Positions 25,912-35,219 of a stretch of DNA of 64,000 nt are shown here, piece by piece. Position numbers and translations under genes: made by a program. The notes beneath the pieces were generated by a model, which was given only the letters and a program-made list of their open reading frames with translations, searched no databases and was not told where the DNA came from. Source of the stretch: Opitutaceae bacterium (GTDB lineage: Bacteria > Verrucomicrobiota > Verrucomicrobiia > Opitutales > Opitutaceae); the NCBI GenBank assembly GCA_003164715.1, contig PLTZ01000019.1, positions 62,001 to 126,000 of the forward strand, in the 5' to 3' direction. The stretch's first letter is position 1, and every line of letters starts with the position of its first letter.

Positions 25912-27026
25912 CGGGGGCGAGGAAGGTCTCCCCCGAGGACGCCCGCCGTTTCCTGAGGCGGGTGCACCACTTCGACGCCAGGCTGCCCGACGTCGCGGCC
26001 GCGCTGGCCTACCACGGCTACATCCAGATCGACCCCATCAACGTGTGCGGGCGGATGCACGACCACATCCTTCGCAACCGGGTCGAGGGCTACGCGGAGG
26101 GGGGGCTCATGCGCCACCTCCACGGCCCGGGTCCGGCCCGATGGCTGGAGCCGGGGCAGCGCTCCGCGTTCGAGCACCATCTTCCCTCGACCCGCATCCT
26201 CGCCGCGTTCCCCCTGGACGCCTGGCCCCACCTGCAGTCCGCCATGCGCGCCCGAGCGAGACTGCCGGGGGCGTGGTCGGGCCAGCTGACGCCGCGCGAA
26301 AGGGAGCTTGCGGCGCGCATGATGGAGCGGTTCGCCGCGAGCGGCGCGCTGGGGTCGGAGTCCTTTGAGGACGACCGCAGGGGCACGAGGGTCTGGGGCG
26401 CCGCAACGCTCGCCAAGGCGACGCTGCAGAAGCTCTTCTTCCACGGGCGCCTGCTGATCGTCGGCCGGCAGAACAACCGAAGGCTCTACGACCTTCCCGA
26501 GCGGGTGCTTCCCGGCAGCGTGCTGGCGGCGCCCGAGCCCGGAGCCAGGGAGACGCAGCGGTGGCTCGCGGTGACGCGCCTTCGCCAGCACCGCCTGGTG
26601 GCGCTCAGGCGGGGCGAGGCCGCGCTCGTGGGGGACCTGGCCCAGCCGATCGAAGTGGAGGGATGCCCGGCGCTCTTCTGCCTTAAGTCAGACCTCCATT
26701 GGCTCGACGAGCCGCAGGGCGACGGCGCGGCGGCGGCCCCGCTGCTGCTGGCCCCGCTTGATCCGGTCATCTACGACCGGCGGGTGGTTCGCCACTTATG
26801 GAAGTTCAACTACACGTGGGAGGCCTATGTGCCGCCGGCCAAGCGGAAGCGGGGCCACTACGCGCTCCCCGTGCTCTCTGGCACGGAGCTCGTGGGCCAC
26901 GTCGACCTGAAGGCGGACCGGGAGCGCCGCCGGCTCGCCGTGGTCTCGCGCGGCGTTCGGCGCGGGCACGCCGCCGCGCCCGCGGTCAGGGAGCTGGCCC
27001 GGTTTCTGGGCCTTGGGCCGGCGTAG
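25908..27026 (+). CDS. Winged-helix DNA glycosylase-like protein (YcaQ/AlkX type)
   Basis: A 372-residue member of the HTH_42 family (YcaQ/AlkZ). Family members unhook DNA interstrand crosslinks or remove bulky alkyl bases through a Q-x-Q or Q-x-D motif. Here Q40-I-D42 (YIQIDPI) matches the YcaQ/AlkX version. The downstream LHWLDEP and the C-terminal AYVPPAKRKRGHYALPVL segment are also typical. It starts at a GTG that overlaps the amidase stop and meets the sigma-factor gene tail to tail with one base between. The substrate range cannot be deduced. Confidence 0.85.
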   Translation: MTGARKVSPEDARRFLRRVHHFDARLPDVAAALAYHGYIQIDPINVCGRMHDHILRNRVEGYAEGGLMRHLHGPGPARWLEPGQRSAFEHHLPSTRILAAFPLDAWPHLQSAMRARARLPGAWSGQLTPRERELAARMMERFAASGALGSESFEDDRRGTRVWGAATLAKATLQKLFFHGRLLIVGRQNNRRLYDLPERVLPGSVLAAPEPGARETQRWLAVTRLRQHRLVALRRGEAALVGDLAQPIEVEGCPALFCLKSDLHWLDEPQGDGAAAAPLLLAPLDPVIYDRRVVRHLWKFNYTWEAYVPPAKRKRGHYALPVLSGTELVGHVDLKADRERRRLAVVSRGVRRGHAAAPAVRELARFLGLGPA

Positions 27027-27027
27027 C

Positions 27028-27699
27028 CTACGACGCCGCGGCCGCGACCTGGCCCGCGGCCCGGGCCGGCTCGAACCACTGGGAGGGTTCGCTGCCGCGG
27101 GCGAACTCCGGGCACTCCTCCTCCAGCAGCATGCGCAGGCGCTCGCGGGCCCTGGCGATGCGGCTCTTCACGGTGCCTACGTTGATGCCGAGCTCCCCGG
27201 CGATCTCCTCGTAGGACTGGTCGAGGACGCTGCGCATGGTCAGGATCCGCCGGTACGACGACTCGAGCCTCTCCATGCACGTCTCGACCGCGTCCGCGAA
27301 TTCGCCGCGGGAGGCCTCCTGCGAGGGGTCGGGATCCGCCGCGGACAGCAGTTCGGAGAAGGTCGAGTCGCCGGACTCGCCGATCTTCGCGTCAAGCGAC
27401 AGGGTCGAGTGCCGGCGGCGCCTGAAGAAGTACCAGTAGCGGTTCCTCGCCAGGTTGACCGCGATCCGGTGCAGCCAGGTCGCGACGGACGCGTCCCCGC
27501 GAAACGCCGAAAGGCCCCGATGGGCCCGGATGAACGTGTCCTGGGTGATCTCCTCGGCGTCGGCGCGGTTCCTCAGGAGGGCCATCGCGGCCGCGAAGAT
27601 CCGGGCCTTGTGGCGGCACATGATTTCGACGAACGCGGACTCATCCCCGCCGTTGAACCGCTGAACGAGACTGGCATCCTCGAGTGCTTCGGCATTCAT
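27028..27699 (-). CDS. ECF-type RNA polymerase sigma factor
   Basis: A 223-residue sigma-70 family protein of the extracytoplasmic-function type. Region 2 spans about residues 20-90 (RNRADAEEITQDTFIRAHRGL, then the aromatic-rich WLHRIAVNLARNRYWYF). Region 4 spans about 140-195 with the helix-turn-helix QSYEEIAGELGINVGTVKSRIARAR. An Ala/Glu-rich tail of about 25 residues follows. It is divergent from the Oar-like receptor gene across about 340 bases. No anti-sigma (FecR-like or zinc-anti-sigma) gene is adjacent, so how its activity is controlled is not evident. Confidence 0.93.
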   Translation of the reverse strand: MNAEALEDASLVQRFNGGDESAFVEIMCRHKARIFAAAMALLRNRADAEEITQDTFIRAHRGLSAFRGDASVATWLHRIAVNLARNRYWYFFRRRRHSTLSLDAKIGESGDSTFSELLSAADPDPSQEASRGEFADAVETCMERLESSYRRILTMRSVLDQSYEEIAGELGINVGTVKSRIARARERLRMLLEEECPEFARGSEPSQWFEPARAAGQVAAAAS

Positions 27700-28037
27700 G
27701 CTTGCCCAATCCTGTACCTATCCCCGTGCCAGAAGCTCGAAGGGAGCCGTAAGCGATTTCTCGGCTGCGTCTTATGCTTCTAATGCCAGAAAACCTCCGC
27801 ATGACGGCCGCAAATGTCGTGCGTAATGCATCTGCATCATGCCGCCGGGCCCGCAAATGGCACGAAGTAGGCTTGGGAACGGCGGCCATCGGTTACAAGA
27901 TTGCGTCTTTCAAAATCATTCGGCTTCGATGCTTGACTGACGCCCCAAACGCAGTTGTGCCTATGGGCAAGTGTAAGCAACTACAGCCTCCTCACCTGGG
28001 GGGCTTTAATTCGGAAGAGTTAATCCAAGTAACACCT
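27700..28037. promoter_or_regulatory. Divergent intergenic region between ECF sigma and TonB receptor genes
   Basis: These 338 bases hold no gene I can support and should contain promoters for both directions. The half next to the receptor is less GC-rich. A TTGACT at about 27932-27937 is the best -35-like hexamer on the plus strand but lacks a good -10 partner, so transcription may use an alternative sigma factor. GGAAGAG near 28011-28017 lies about 20 bases before the receptor ATG, rather far for a ribosome site. I see no recognised riboswitch. Confidence 0.4.
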
Positions 28038-31000
28038 ATGAAATCGACGTTCCCATCTCTGAGATGGACCTTTGCCGGGGCCGTGGCCTTGGCCTTCGCA
28101 GCAACAACGAGCATGTTCGCCCAGGGCGTGACGACCTCCGGGATCTCCGGCTTCGTGACGAACAAGACCGGCCAGCCCGTCACCGGGGCGACCGTGACGG
28201 CCGTCCTCGACGCGACCGGCGCCCGCTATACGGCGACCGTCCGCCCGACCGGCCAGTACTCGCTCTCCGGCCTTACGAGCGGAGGCCCGTACACGGTCAC
28301 CGCGACGGCCACGGGACTGCCCGCTGCCGAGAAGAAGGACGTCTATCTGAACCTTGGCGAAACGGCCGCGATTGATCTTGAGGTATCGACGGAGATCGTC
28401 CGCCTGGAGGCCGTCAACGTGAGCGAGAGCGCCGCCAACACGACGTTTGACATGGGCTCGATGGGCACGGGCTCGAGCTTCAACACCAAGCAGATCCTCG
28501 AGGTCAGCTCGATCCGCCGCGACCTCCAGGACTTCGAGAGCCTGGATCCGCGCGCCGTCGCGCAGCAGGTCTCGCCCTCGGACCCCGCCTACACCTTCAG
28601 CGTCGCGGGCCAGAATCCCCGCGAGAACGCGATCCTGGTGGACGGCGTCTCGGCCGCCGACAACTTCGGCCTCAACTCGAACGGCTATGCCGGCCTGCGC
28701 AACCCGGTCCCGCTCGAGTGGATCGCGTCCGCGACGCTTGCCATCAACCCGTTTGACGTGGTCTACAGCGGGTTCCTGGGCGCGCTGACCGACGTCTCGC
28801 TCAAGTCCGGCACGAACGAGTTCCACGGGAGCTATTACTCGATCTACACGGGCACAAGGATGCGGGGCCCGGACCCGGTGGTGGGCGTGCTGGGTGCCCA
28901 CGAGTCGACGCAGCAGCACACGAACGGCGCCACGCTCGGCGGCCCCCTGTGGAAGGACAAGGTCTTCTTCTTCCTTGGCTATGACGCGTTCCGCCAGATT
29001 GCGGCGGCCCCGGCCCAGATCTTCAATCCCCTCGGGTCCGCGCAGGGGCAGACCGACGTCAACGAGGTCGTTGCGGCCCTCAAGGGCGGCTACACGATCG
29101 GCGGCAAGACCTACACGTACGACCCGGGCGCGCTAAACGCGATCAGCCACACTTGGGAGCAGAACTTCGTGGGCAAGATCGACTGGAACATCTCCGACTA
29201 CCAGAAGTTCACGTTCACCTTCCGGCACACGATCGGCGACGCGCCCGTGTTCTACAACTACACGGCGAACACCGAGACCTCGTTCGAGACGTCCTGGTAC
29301 AACTCGAACCGCAGCGACCAGTCGTACACGGCCCAGCTGAACAGCGACTGGAGCCAGATCCTACCGAACTTCCACACGGAGATCGAGGGGACCTACAAGC
29401 GCTACAACGGCACGGCGAGCCTGAACGGCCCGAAGCTTCCGGCGCTCACGATCCTGAACTTCCCGGGCTACCAGCAGAACATCAATTCGCTCGTGACGAA
29501 CGGTGTATTGTTCACCGGCACCTACTGGGCCTACCAGGACAACAACATCTACACCTGGGAGCAGGAAGAGCACGCGTACGCCGACTACTCGATCGGAAAC
29601 CACACGTTCAAGTTCGGCGCGCAGTTCGACCGCACGGGCTACACGGACACCTTCATCCCGAACGCGATCGGCAGCTACACGTTCTCGGACGTGACGAACT
29701 TCCTCGCGGGCAAGGCGTACGCGTCAACGGTTGAGGTCCCTGCGACCGGCTTCACGCTGGCCTCCGACGTCTCGCACTACTACCTGCTCAACATCTCGCC
29801 CCTCATCCAGGACACCTGGAAGCCGAATTCGCACCTGACCGTGGTCGGCGGACTGCGCATGGACTACCCCTACGAGCCGCAGGATCCGGTCTTCAGCCCG
29901 GTCTTCTACAAGGCCTACGGGTTCTCGAACTCGACGACGATGAACGGCAACTACACGATCTCGCCGCGCGTCGGGTTCAATTACACCTTCGAGACGAAGC
30001 TCCCGACGCAGGTGCGCGGCGGCGCAGGCCTGTTCCTGGGCCAGAACCCCGTGGTCTGGGTTGAGAACTCGTTTAACAACGCCGGCCAGCTGAACTCGGT
30101 CACCAACGGCGTGGCCTCCACCGCGGCGCCCTCGATCGACTACACCGACCCGAAATTCCACTGGCCCTCCTCGTGGAAGGAGAACATCGCGGTCGACAAG
30201 ACGCTTCCCTGGTTTGGTCTCATCGCGACCGCGGAGATCGATCTCACGCAGGTGAACAAGGACGTCTTCTACCAGGAGACCGACCCCTACGCTCTGCCGA
30301 CCTCGGGCCCGCTCACGATGCCCGACGGGCGCCTGCGCTTCGCGGGCAACATCACGCCATCCGGCATCGGCGCGGCCTACTACCTGCCGGGCTACACGAC
30401 GACCAACTTCTACAAGAGCGTCACGAGCTCGCCGACAACGCTCTACCAGAACCACGGCACGTCGGCCGCGTACGACCTGACCAACACGAGCAAGGGCGGA
30501 AGCCAGGAGTACACGGTCGAGCTCACGCGCCCGCTGCTCGACAACTGGACGGCCAGCATCGCTTACACCTACACGCACGCGACACAGGTCGATCCGTTCA
30601 CGTCCTCGGTCGCCGCCTCGGGCTTCGGCGCCCAGCCGATCATCAACCCGAACGACAACATCGCGTACAAGTCGAACTACGCCGTCCCGAACAAGTTCGT
30701 GGCGACGTTCACCCGCCAGTTCAACTTCTTCAAGCAGAAGAACTCGACGACCTCCTTCTCCGCGCAGTTCCTCACGGAGACCGGCCAGGCCTACAGCTTC
30801 GTGTTCAAGGGCAACGCGGACGGCTCGGGAATCACGGGTGAGGACCTGTTCTACGTCCCCACGGGCCCGAACGACCCGAAGGTCGAGTGGCTGAGCGCGA
30901 CCGAGGAGGCGAACTTCTTCAACTACCTCGCTTCGAACCCGCAGCTCAGCAAGTGGGCGGGCAAGATCGCGCCGCGCAACAGCGCGACCGCGGGCGAGCA

Positions 31001-31289
31001 GGCGACGCTGAACCTCCACGTCGAGCAGCAGGTCCCGCTGTACTACAGGAACACGCGGGTCGTCCTCTACGCCGACTGCTTCAACTTCGCGAACCTGCTG
31101 AGCAAGAAGTGGGGCGTCGTGGACAACTTCAACAACTCGTTCGTCACCCAGACGATCGCCGGCACCAGCTACGACACGGTCACGAACAAGTACATCTACG
31201 TGTTCAACAACGGCACCCTCGGGACGCCGACGATCTACTCGGACGAGTCGCGCTGGCAGCTGCAGGTCGGCGCGAGGCTTGAGTTCTAA
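28038..31289 (+). CDS. Oar-like TonB-dependent outer-membrane receptor
   Basis: A 1083-residue outer-membrane protein. It has a signal peptide (TFAGAVALAFAATTSMFAQG), then a carboxypeptidase-regulatory-like Ig domain from about 32 to 115 (ISGFVTNKTGQPVTGATV). The plug follows (about 120-270; ENAILVDGVSAADNFGLN, VSLKSGTNEFHGSYY), then a long beta-barrel rich in Tyr, Thr and Asn that ends in the outer-membrane insertion signal with terminal Phe (VGARLEF). This is the arrangement of Oar-type receptors, which take up or secrete large substrates with TonB energy. The substrate is unknown. The ATG at 28038 is the one that exposes the signal peptide. A strong hairpin follows the gene. Confidence 0.9.
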   Translation: MKSTFPSLRWTFAGAVALAFAATTSMFAQGVTTSGISGFVTNKTGQPVTGATVTAVLDATGARYTATVRPTGQYSLSGLTSGGPYTVTATATGLPAAEKKDVYLNLGETAAIDLEVSTEIVRLEAVNVSESAANTTFDMGSMGTGSSFNTKQILEVSSIRRDLQDFESLDPRAVAQQVSPSDPAYTFSVAGQNPRENAILVDGVSAADNFGLNSNGYAGLRNPVPLEWIASATLAINPFDVVYSGFLGALTDVSLKSGTNEFHGSYYSIYTGTRMRGPDPVVGVLGAHESTQQHTNGATLGGPLWKDKVFFFLGYDAFRQIAAAPAQIFNPLGSAQGQTDVNEVVAALKGGYTIGGKTYTYDPGALNAISHTWEQNFVGKIDWNISDYQKFTFTFRHTIGDAPVFYNYTANTETSFETSWYNSNRSDQSYTAQLNSDWSQILPNFHTEIEGTYKRYNGTASLNGPKLPALTILNFPGYQQNINSLVTNGVLFTGTYWAYQDNNIYTWEQEEHAYADYSIGNHTFKFGAQFDRTGYTDTFIPNAIGSYTFSDVTNFLAGKAYASTVEVPATGFTLASDVSHYYLLNISPLIQDTWKPNSHLTVVGGLRMDYPYEPQDPVFSPVFYKAYGFSNSTTMNGNYTISPRVGFNYTFETKLPTQVRGGAGLFLGQNPVVWVENSFNNAGQLNSVTNGVASTAAPSIDYTDPKFHWPSSWKENIAVDKTLPWFGLIATAEIDLTQVNKDVFYQETDPYALPTSGPLTMPDGRLRFAGNITPSGIGAAYYLPGYTTTNFYKSVTSSPTTLYQNHGTSAAYDLTNTSKGGSQEYTVELTRPLLDNWTASIAYTYTHATQVDPFTSSVAASGFGAQPIINPNDNIAYKSNYAVPNKFVATFTRQFNFFKQKNSTTSFSAQFLTETGQAYSFVFKGNADGSGITGEDLFYVPTGPNDPKVEWLSATEEANFFNYLASNPQLSKWAGKIAPRNSATAGEQATLNLHVEQQVPLYYRNTRVVLYADCFNFANLLSKKWGVVDNFNNSFVTQTIAGTSYDTVTNKYIYVFNNGTLGTPTIYSDESRWQLQVGARLEF

Positions 31290-31320
31290 GCGCCTGGGTC
31301 AATCGAACCCTCGCAATTGC

Positions 31321-31349
31321 GACGGCCGCCCCCAAAAGGGGCGGCCGTC
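31321..31349 (+). terminator. Perfect 12-bp hairpin after the receptor gene
   Basis: GACGGCCGCCCC pairs perfectly with GGGGCGGCCGTC around a 5-base loop (CAAAA), 31 bases after the receptor stop. The following sequence is CTGCTTTC rather than a full T-tract, so termination may be rho-independent but imperfect. Confidence 0.75.
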
Positions 31350-31420
31350 CTGCTTTCAAGGGGCGAGCGGCGCGGCTTGTAGAAGACCCCGGGAAGCCGA
31401 TAGGCTCGTGCGCTCAAACC

Positions 31421-33370
31421 ATGACCGCCCCATCGCTGCCCTCCTCGGAGCCGGCGCGCGAACAACGATCGGCCATCCTGTTCTGCTGCGCCTGCCTGGT
31501 CGCCGCCGTGGCGGCCGCCTATGGCCAGAGCCTCGGCGGCCGGTTCCTCTACGACGACATCGAGTCCATTGCCGAGAACACGACCATCCGGCAGTTCTCG
31601 ACCGCGCTCAGGCCCCCGGACGGCGCGACCGTGAGCGGCAGGCCCTTCCTCAACCTCACGTTCGCCGTCAACTACGCCGTGTCGGGCCCGCGGGAGTGGA
31701 GCTATCACGCGGCGAACGTGGCGATCCACGCCGCCTCGGCGCTTCTGCTCCTGGGGATCGTGCGCCGGACCCTGCGGACGCCGGCCGCCGGCCCGCGCAG
31801 CGGCCCCGAAGCCCTGGCCATTGCGTTCGCGGCGGCGCTCCTCTGGGCGCTCCACCCCCTGCAGACGGAGTCGGTCGCCTATGTCGTGCAGCGGGCGGAG
31901 TCGCTCATGGGGTTATTCTATCTCCTGACCCTGTACGCCTTCATCCGCTTTGCGGGCGGCGGAGCGCGGGCGCGCCTCTGGGGGATCGCGGCGTTCGCGG
32001 CGTGCCTCTTCGGCATGGCCACGAAGGAGGTCATGTCGACCGCGCCGCTTGTCGTGTTCCTCTACGACCGGACGTTTGTCTGCGGATCCTTCGCCGGGGC
32101 GTGGAGGAGGCACCGGGTCCTCCTCCTCGCGCTGGCCTCGTGCTGGCTGCCGATGGCGGGGTTTGCGTGGCTCGGGGGCGGGCGCAGCGGGACCGCCGGT
32201 TTCGGTTCGGGCGTCGCCTGGTGGGCCTACGCGCTCTCGCAGCTGCGGGCGGTGGTGCTCTACCTGCGGCTCTGCGTCTGGCCCCATCCGCTGATCGGGG
32301 ATTACGGCCGCTTTCTCGGAGGCGGACGCCTTGAGGTCGCGCTCGGCGCGGTCCTTATCGCAGGCCTTGCCGTTGGCACCGTGGCGCTCCTCAGGAGGAA
32401 CCGCCCGGCGGGATTCGTCGGGGCGTGGTTCCTGCTCATCCTGGCCCCCACAACGAGCGTGATCCCTGTCTCAACCGAGATCATTGCCGAGCACCGGATG
32501 TACCTGCCCTTGGCCTCCGTCGCGACCGTCTTCGCAGCCGCGCTCTATGCGGTGATCGGCCGGCCGAGACCCTTCCTTGTGCTTGTGGGGGCCCTGGCGC
32601 TCGTTCTCGGCGCGGCGACGGCATCAAGGACGCGGGTCTACCGGGACGCCGAGGCGTTCTGGACGGACGACGCCCTGAAGGTCCCCGGCAACGCGGGAGC
32701 GTGGAACAACCTGGGGGCGATCCTGGCGGGCAAGGGCGACCACGCCGCGGCCATCGAGCACTACCGCCGGGCGCTGGCGCTCGTGCCCACGTTCGCGTTC
32801 GCGCATTTTAATCTCGGCAACTCGCTCGCCGCGACGGGCCGCGTGGCCGAGGCGGCCTCGGAGTACGAGGAGGCCCTGAAGTTCCGGCCGAAGGACCCGG
32901 TCATCCACAGGCGCCTCGCCTACGCCTTGGCGGCAGGGAAGCGGGGCTACGCCGCCGCCGCCGAGTACCGCGAGGCGCTGCGCCTAGAGCCGGGGAGCGC
33001 GGAGGCGTGGGCCGGGCTCGGAGCCGCGATGGTGCAGGTCGGCAACCTGCAGGAGGCGGCGGAAGCGGACGCGCAGGCCGTCCGGCTGCGACCGGACCAC
33101 GCGGCAACGAGGGTCGACTACGGGGATGTCCTCGTGCAGCTGGGGCGCAACGCCGAGGGGATCCGGCAGTACCGGGAGGCGCTGCGCCTCGAGCCGGGCG
33201 CCGCGGACGTCCACAACAACCTGGGGGGCCTGCTCGCCGAGGGCGGGGACTTGGCGGGGGCGAGGGCCGAGTTCGAGGAGGCCCTGCGGCTCAGGCCCGA
33301 CTACGCCGACGCGCGCGGCAACCTTGAGCGCGTGCGGGCGCTGGAGGGCCAGGCGGGGAGCCGGCGATGA
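31421..33370 (+). CDS. GT-C-like membrane protein with C-terminal TPR repeats (copy 1)
   Basis: A 649-residue protein. About nine to eleven membrane segments fill residues 18-400. The first external loop has an Asp pair (LYDDIESIAEN, about residue 46) as in dolichyl/polyprenyl-phosphate-dependent GT-C sugar transferases. HPLQTESVAYVVQRAESL follows near 145 and IIAEHRMYLPLASV near 350. From about 415 the protein consists of TPR repeats (AWNNLGAILAGKGDHAAAIEHYRRAL and others). The layout matches the TMTC/PMT-like family, so protein O-glycosylation or glycan transfer is plausible. It leads four paralogues and overlaps the second by 4 bases. Confidence 0.8.
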   Translation: MTAPSLPSSEPAREQRSAILFCCACLVAAVAAAYGQSLGGRFLYDDIESIAENTTIRQFSTALRPPDGATVSGRPFLNLTFAVNYAVSGPREWSYHAANVAIHAASALLLLGIVRRTLRTPAAGPRSGPEALAIAFAAALLWALHPLQTESVAYVVQRAESLMGLFYLLTLYAFIRFAGGGARARLWGIAAFAACLFGMATKEVMSTAPLVVFLYDRTFVCGSFAGAWRRHRVLLLALASCWLPMAGFAWLGGGRSGTAGFGSGVAWWAYALSQLRAVVLYLRLCVWPHPLIGDYGRFLGGGRLEVALGAVLIAGLAVGTVALLRRNRPAGFVGAWFLLILAPTTSVIPVSTEIIAEHRMYLPLASVATVFAAALYAVIGRPRPFLVLVGALALVLGAATASRTRVYRDAEAFWTDDALKVPGNAGAWNNLGAILAGKGDHAAAIEHYRRALALVPTFAFAHFNLGNSLAATGRVAEAASEYEEALKFRPKDPVIHRRLAYALAAGKRGYAAAAEYREALRLEPGSAEAWAGLGAAMVQVGNLQEAAEADAQAVRLRPDHAATRVDYGDVLVQLGRNAEGIRQYREALRLEPGAADVHNNLGGLLAEGGDLAGARAEFEEALRLRPDYADARGNLERVRALEGQAGSRR

Positions 33371-35187
33371 GAACGCTCGTGCGAGTCCTCGTGATCGTGG
33401 GCCTCTCCGCGTGGATCTATTCGCCGTGCATCCGGGGCGCGTGGCTCTGGGACGACGGCCTGGAGGTCGCCCAGAACCTGGCCCTGAGGGAGCCGGGCGG
33501 CTGGTGGCGCCCCTTCGTTCACCCCCAGGGCATGGACTATTTCCCGCTGAAGAGCAGCCTCCAGTGGGTTGAATGGCGCCTCTGGGGCGCCAGTCCCGTG
33601 GGCTACCACCTGGTCAGCCTCGGCCTCCACATGGCGAGCGCGCTCCTCATCTGGCGGCTGCTGCGGCTGCTGGGAGTGCGCTTCGCGTACCTTGGCGGGC
33701 TCCTCTTCGCCGTGCACCCGCTGGCGGTGGAATCGGTCGCATGGATCTCGGAGTTCAAGAACACCGTGTCCCTTCCGCCGCTGCTTCTAGCCGCGGCGGC
33801 ATTTGTCCGCTTCGACCTCGAGCGGCGGCCACGGCAGCGGATGGCCGCCCTCCTCTGGTTCGCCGCGGCGCTCGCGTGCAAGACCTCGGTTGTCATGTTC
33901 CCGGCGGTCCTCCTCGTCTTCGCCTGGTGGAGGCGGGGGCGGATCGGGTTCGGCGACCTGCGGGACGCGGCGCCGTTTTTCGGGGCCTCGGCGGCGATGG
34001 GCGCGGCGACCGTGTGGTTCCAGTGGTCGCGTGCGATCGGGATCGCCGGGACCCACGGGGGACTTGCCGAAAGAATCGGCCAGGCGGGATGGAGCGTCCT
34101 TGCGTACGCGCGCCAGTCCGTTTGGCCGGCGGCCCTCGCGCCGATCTATCCCCCGGCAGGGGGATCCCTTCCCGGGATCGTGGCATGGCTAGGGGTCGCG
34201 GCCGTCCTCGCGCTCCTCTGGGCCTACCGAAGGGGCTGGGGAAGGCACGCCCTCCTCGGATCGGGCTGGTTCCTCCTGAACCTCGCGCCCGTCCTCGGGA
34301 TCATCCCGATGGCCTACCTGAGGATCTCGCCGAGAGCGGACCATTTTGCGTATGTGCCGCTCGTCGGATGGGTGGGCCTCGCCGCGGCGGCCTACGGCGC
34401 CGCCGTGGACGCTTGGCATAGAAAGGTCGGCCCCAGGGCTGTCCTGCGGCTTTCGCTTGCCGTGGGGGTCGCCGCGGTAGCCTGCGCGATGGTCCTTCTT
34501 GCGCGCGCCCATGCGGCCGCGTTCAGGGACGAGAAGGCGCTCTGGTCGTTCGCCGTCGAGCGCAACCCCGGGGCCTGGCTCGCCCGCAATAACCTGGGCA
34601 GGGTGCTGCTACAGGAGCGCCGCCCGGCCGAGGCCGAGGAGCAGCTGCGCGCGGCGATCGCCCTCGAGCCCGACTCGGCCGAGGCGCACGCGAACCTCGG
34701 GAACTGCCTTGCCGATGAGGGCCGCGCCCTGGACGCCCGTCGGGAATATGCCGAGGCCCTGCGGATCGACCCCGGATTCGCCGGCGGCCATTACGACCTC
34801 GGGCTGTCCCTCTTGAGTTCGGGCCTCCCGGGCCCGGCGTCCGACGAGTTCCGGGCCGCGCTTAGGCTCGATCCGGGGCACACCCAGGCCCACAACAGCC
34901 TCGGCCTCGCGCTCGCCGGATTGGGGAGGCCCTCGGAGGCGATGGAGGAGTATCGGCGGGCCCTCGGGCTCGACCCCGGGCTTGCCGAGGCCCGCCTGAA
35001 CCTCGGGAACCTGCTCTTCAGGCAGGGGAGGCTGGAGGACGCGGTACGGGAGTACCGCGAGGCCCTAAAAAGCGCGCCGGATTACGCGGGGGCCCACTAC
35101 AACCTCGGCCAGGCCCTGGACGCGCTTGGCCGCCGGGACGAGGCCCGGGCCGAGTTCGAGAAGGCCCGGGGCGCGGCAAATCATTGA
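33367..35187 (+). CDS. GT-C-like membrane protein with C-terminal TPR repeats (copy 2)
   Basis: A 606-residue paralogue of its neighbours. The first-loop Asp pair is at WLWDDGLEVAQN (about residue 30), followed by MDYFPLKSSLQWVEWRLWG and HPLAVESVAWISEFKNTVSL. About ten membrane segments end near residue 395, then six or so TPR units (GAWLARNNLGRVLLQERRPAEA onwards). The ATG overlaps the previous stop as ATGA. It is closest by eye to copy 4, with which it shares DYFPLK and WVEW, so these two probably arose by a later duplication than copies 1 and 3. Confidence 0.8.
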   Translation: MRTLVRVLVIVGLSAWIYSPCIRGAWLWDDGLEVAQNLALREPGGWWRPFVHPQGMDYFPLKSSLQWVEWRLWGASPVGYHLVSLGLHMASALLIWRLLRLLGVRFAYLGGLLFAVHPLAVESVAWISEFKNTVSLPPLLLAAAAFVRFDLERRPRQRMAALLWFAAALACKTSVVMFPAVLLVFAWWRRGRIGFGDLRDAAPFFGASAAMGAATVWFQWSRAIGIAGTHGGLAERIGQAGWSVLAYARQSVWPAALAPIYPPAGGSLPGIVAWLGVAAVLALLWAYRRGWGRHALLGSGWFLLNLAPVLGIIPMAYLRISPRADHFAYVPLVGWVGLAAAAYGAAVDAWHRKVGPRAVLRLSLAVGVAAVACAMVLLARAHAAAFRDEKALWSFAVERNPGAWLARNNLGRVLLQERRPAEAEEQLRAAIALEPDSAEAHANLGNCLADEGRALDARREYAEALRIDPGFAGGHYDLGLSLLSSGLPGPASDEFRAALRLDPGHTQAHNSLGLALAGLGRPSEAMEEYRRALGLDPGLAEARLNLGNLLFRQGRLEDAVREYREALKSAPDYAGAHYNLGQALDALGRRDEARAEFEKARGAANH

Positions 35188-35219
35188 CTCCGAAGGGGAA
35201 GGTCGGACGGTTATCCCTC

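Noticed and set aside
27780..28037. Cobalamin or other riboswitch ahead of the TonB receptor
   Set aside because: None of the conserved riboswitch core sequences I know is visible, and Oar-like receptors are not usually riboswitch controlled.
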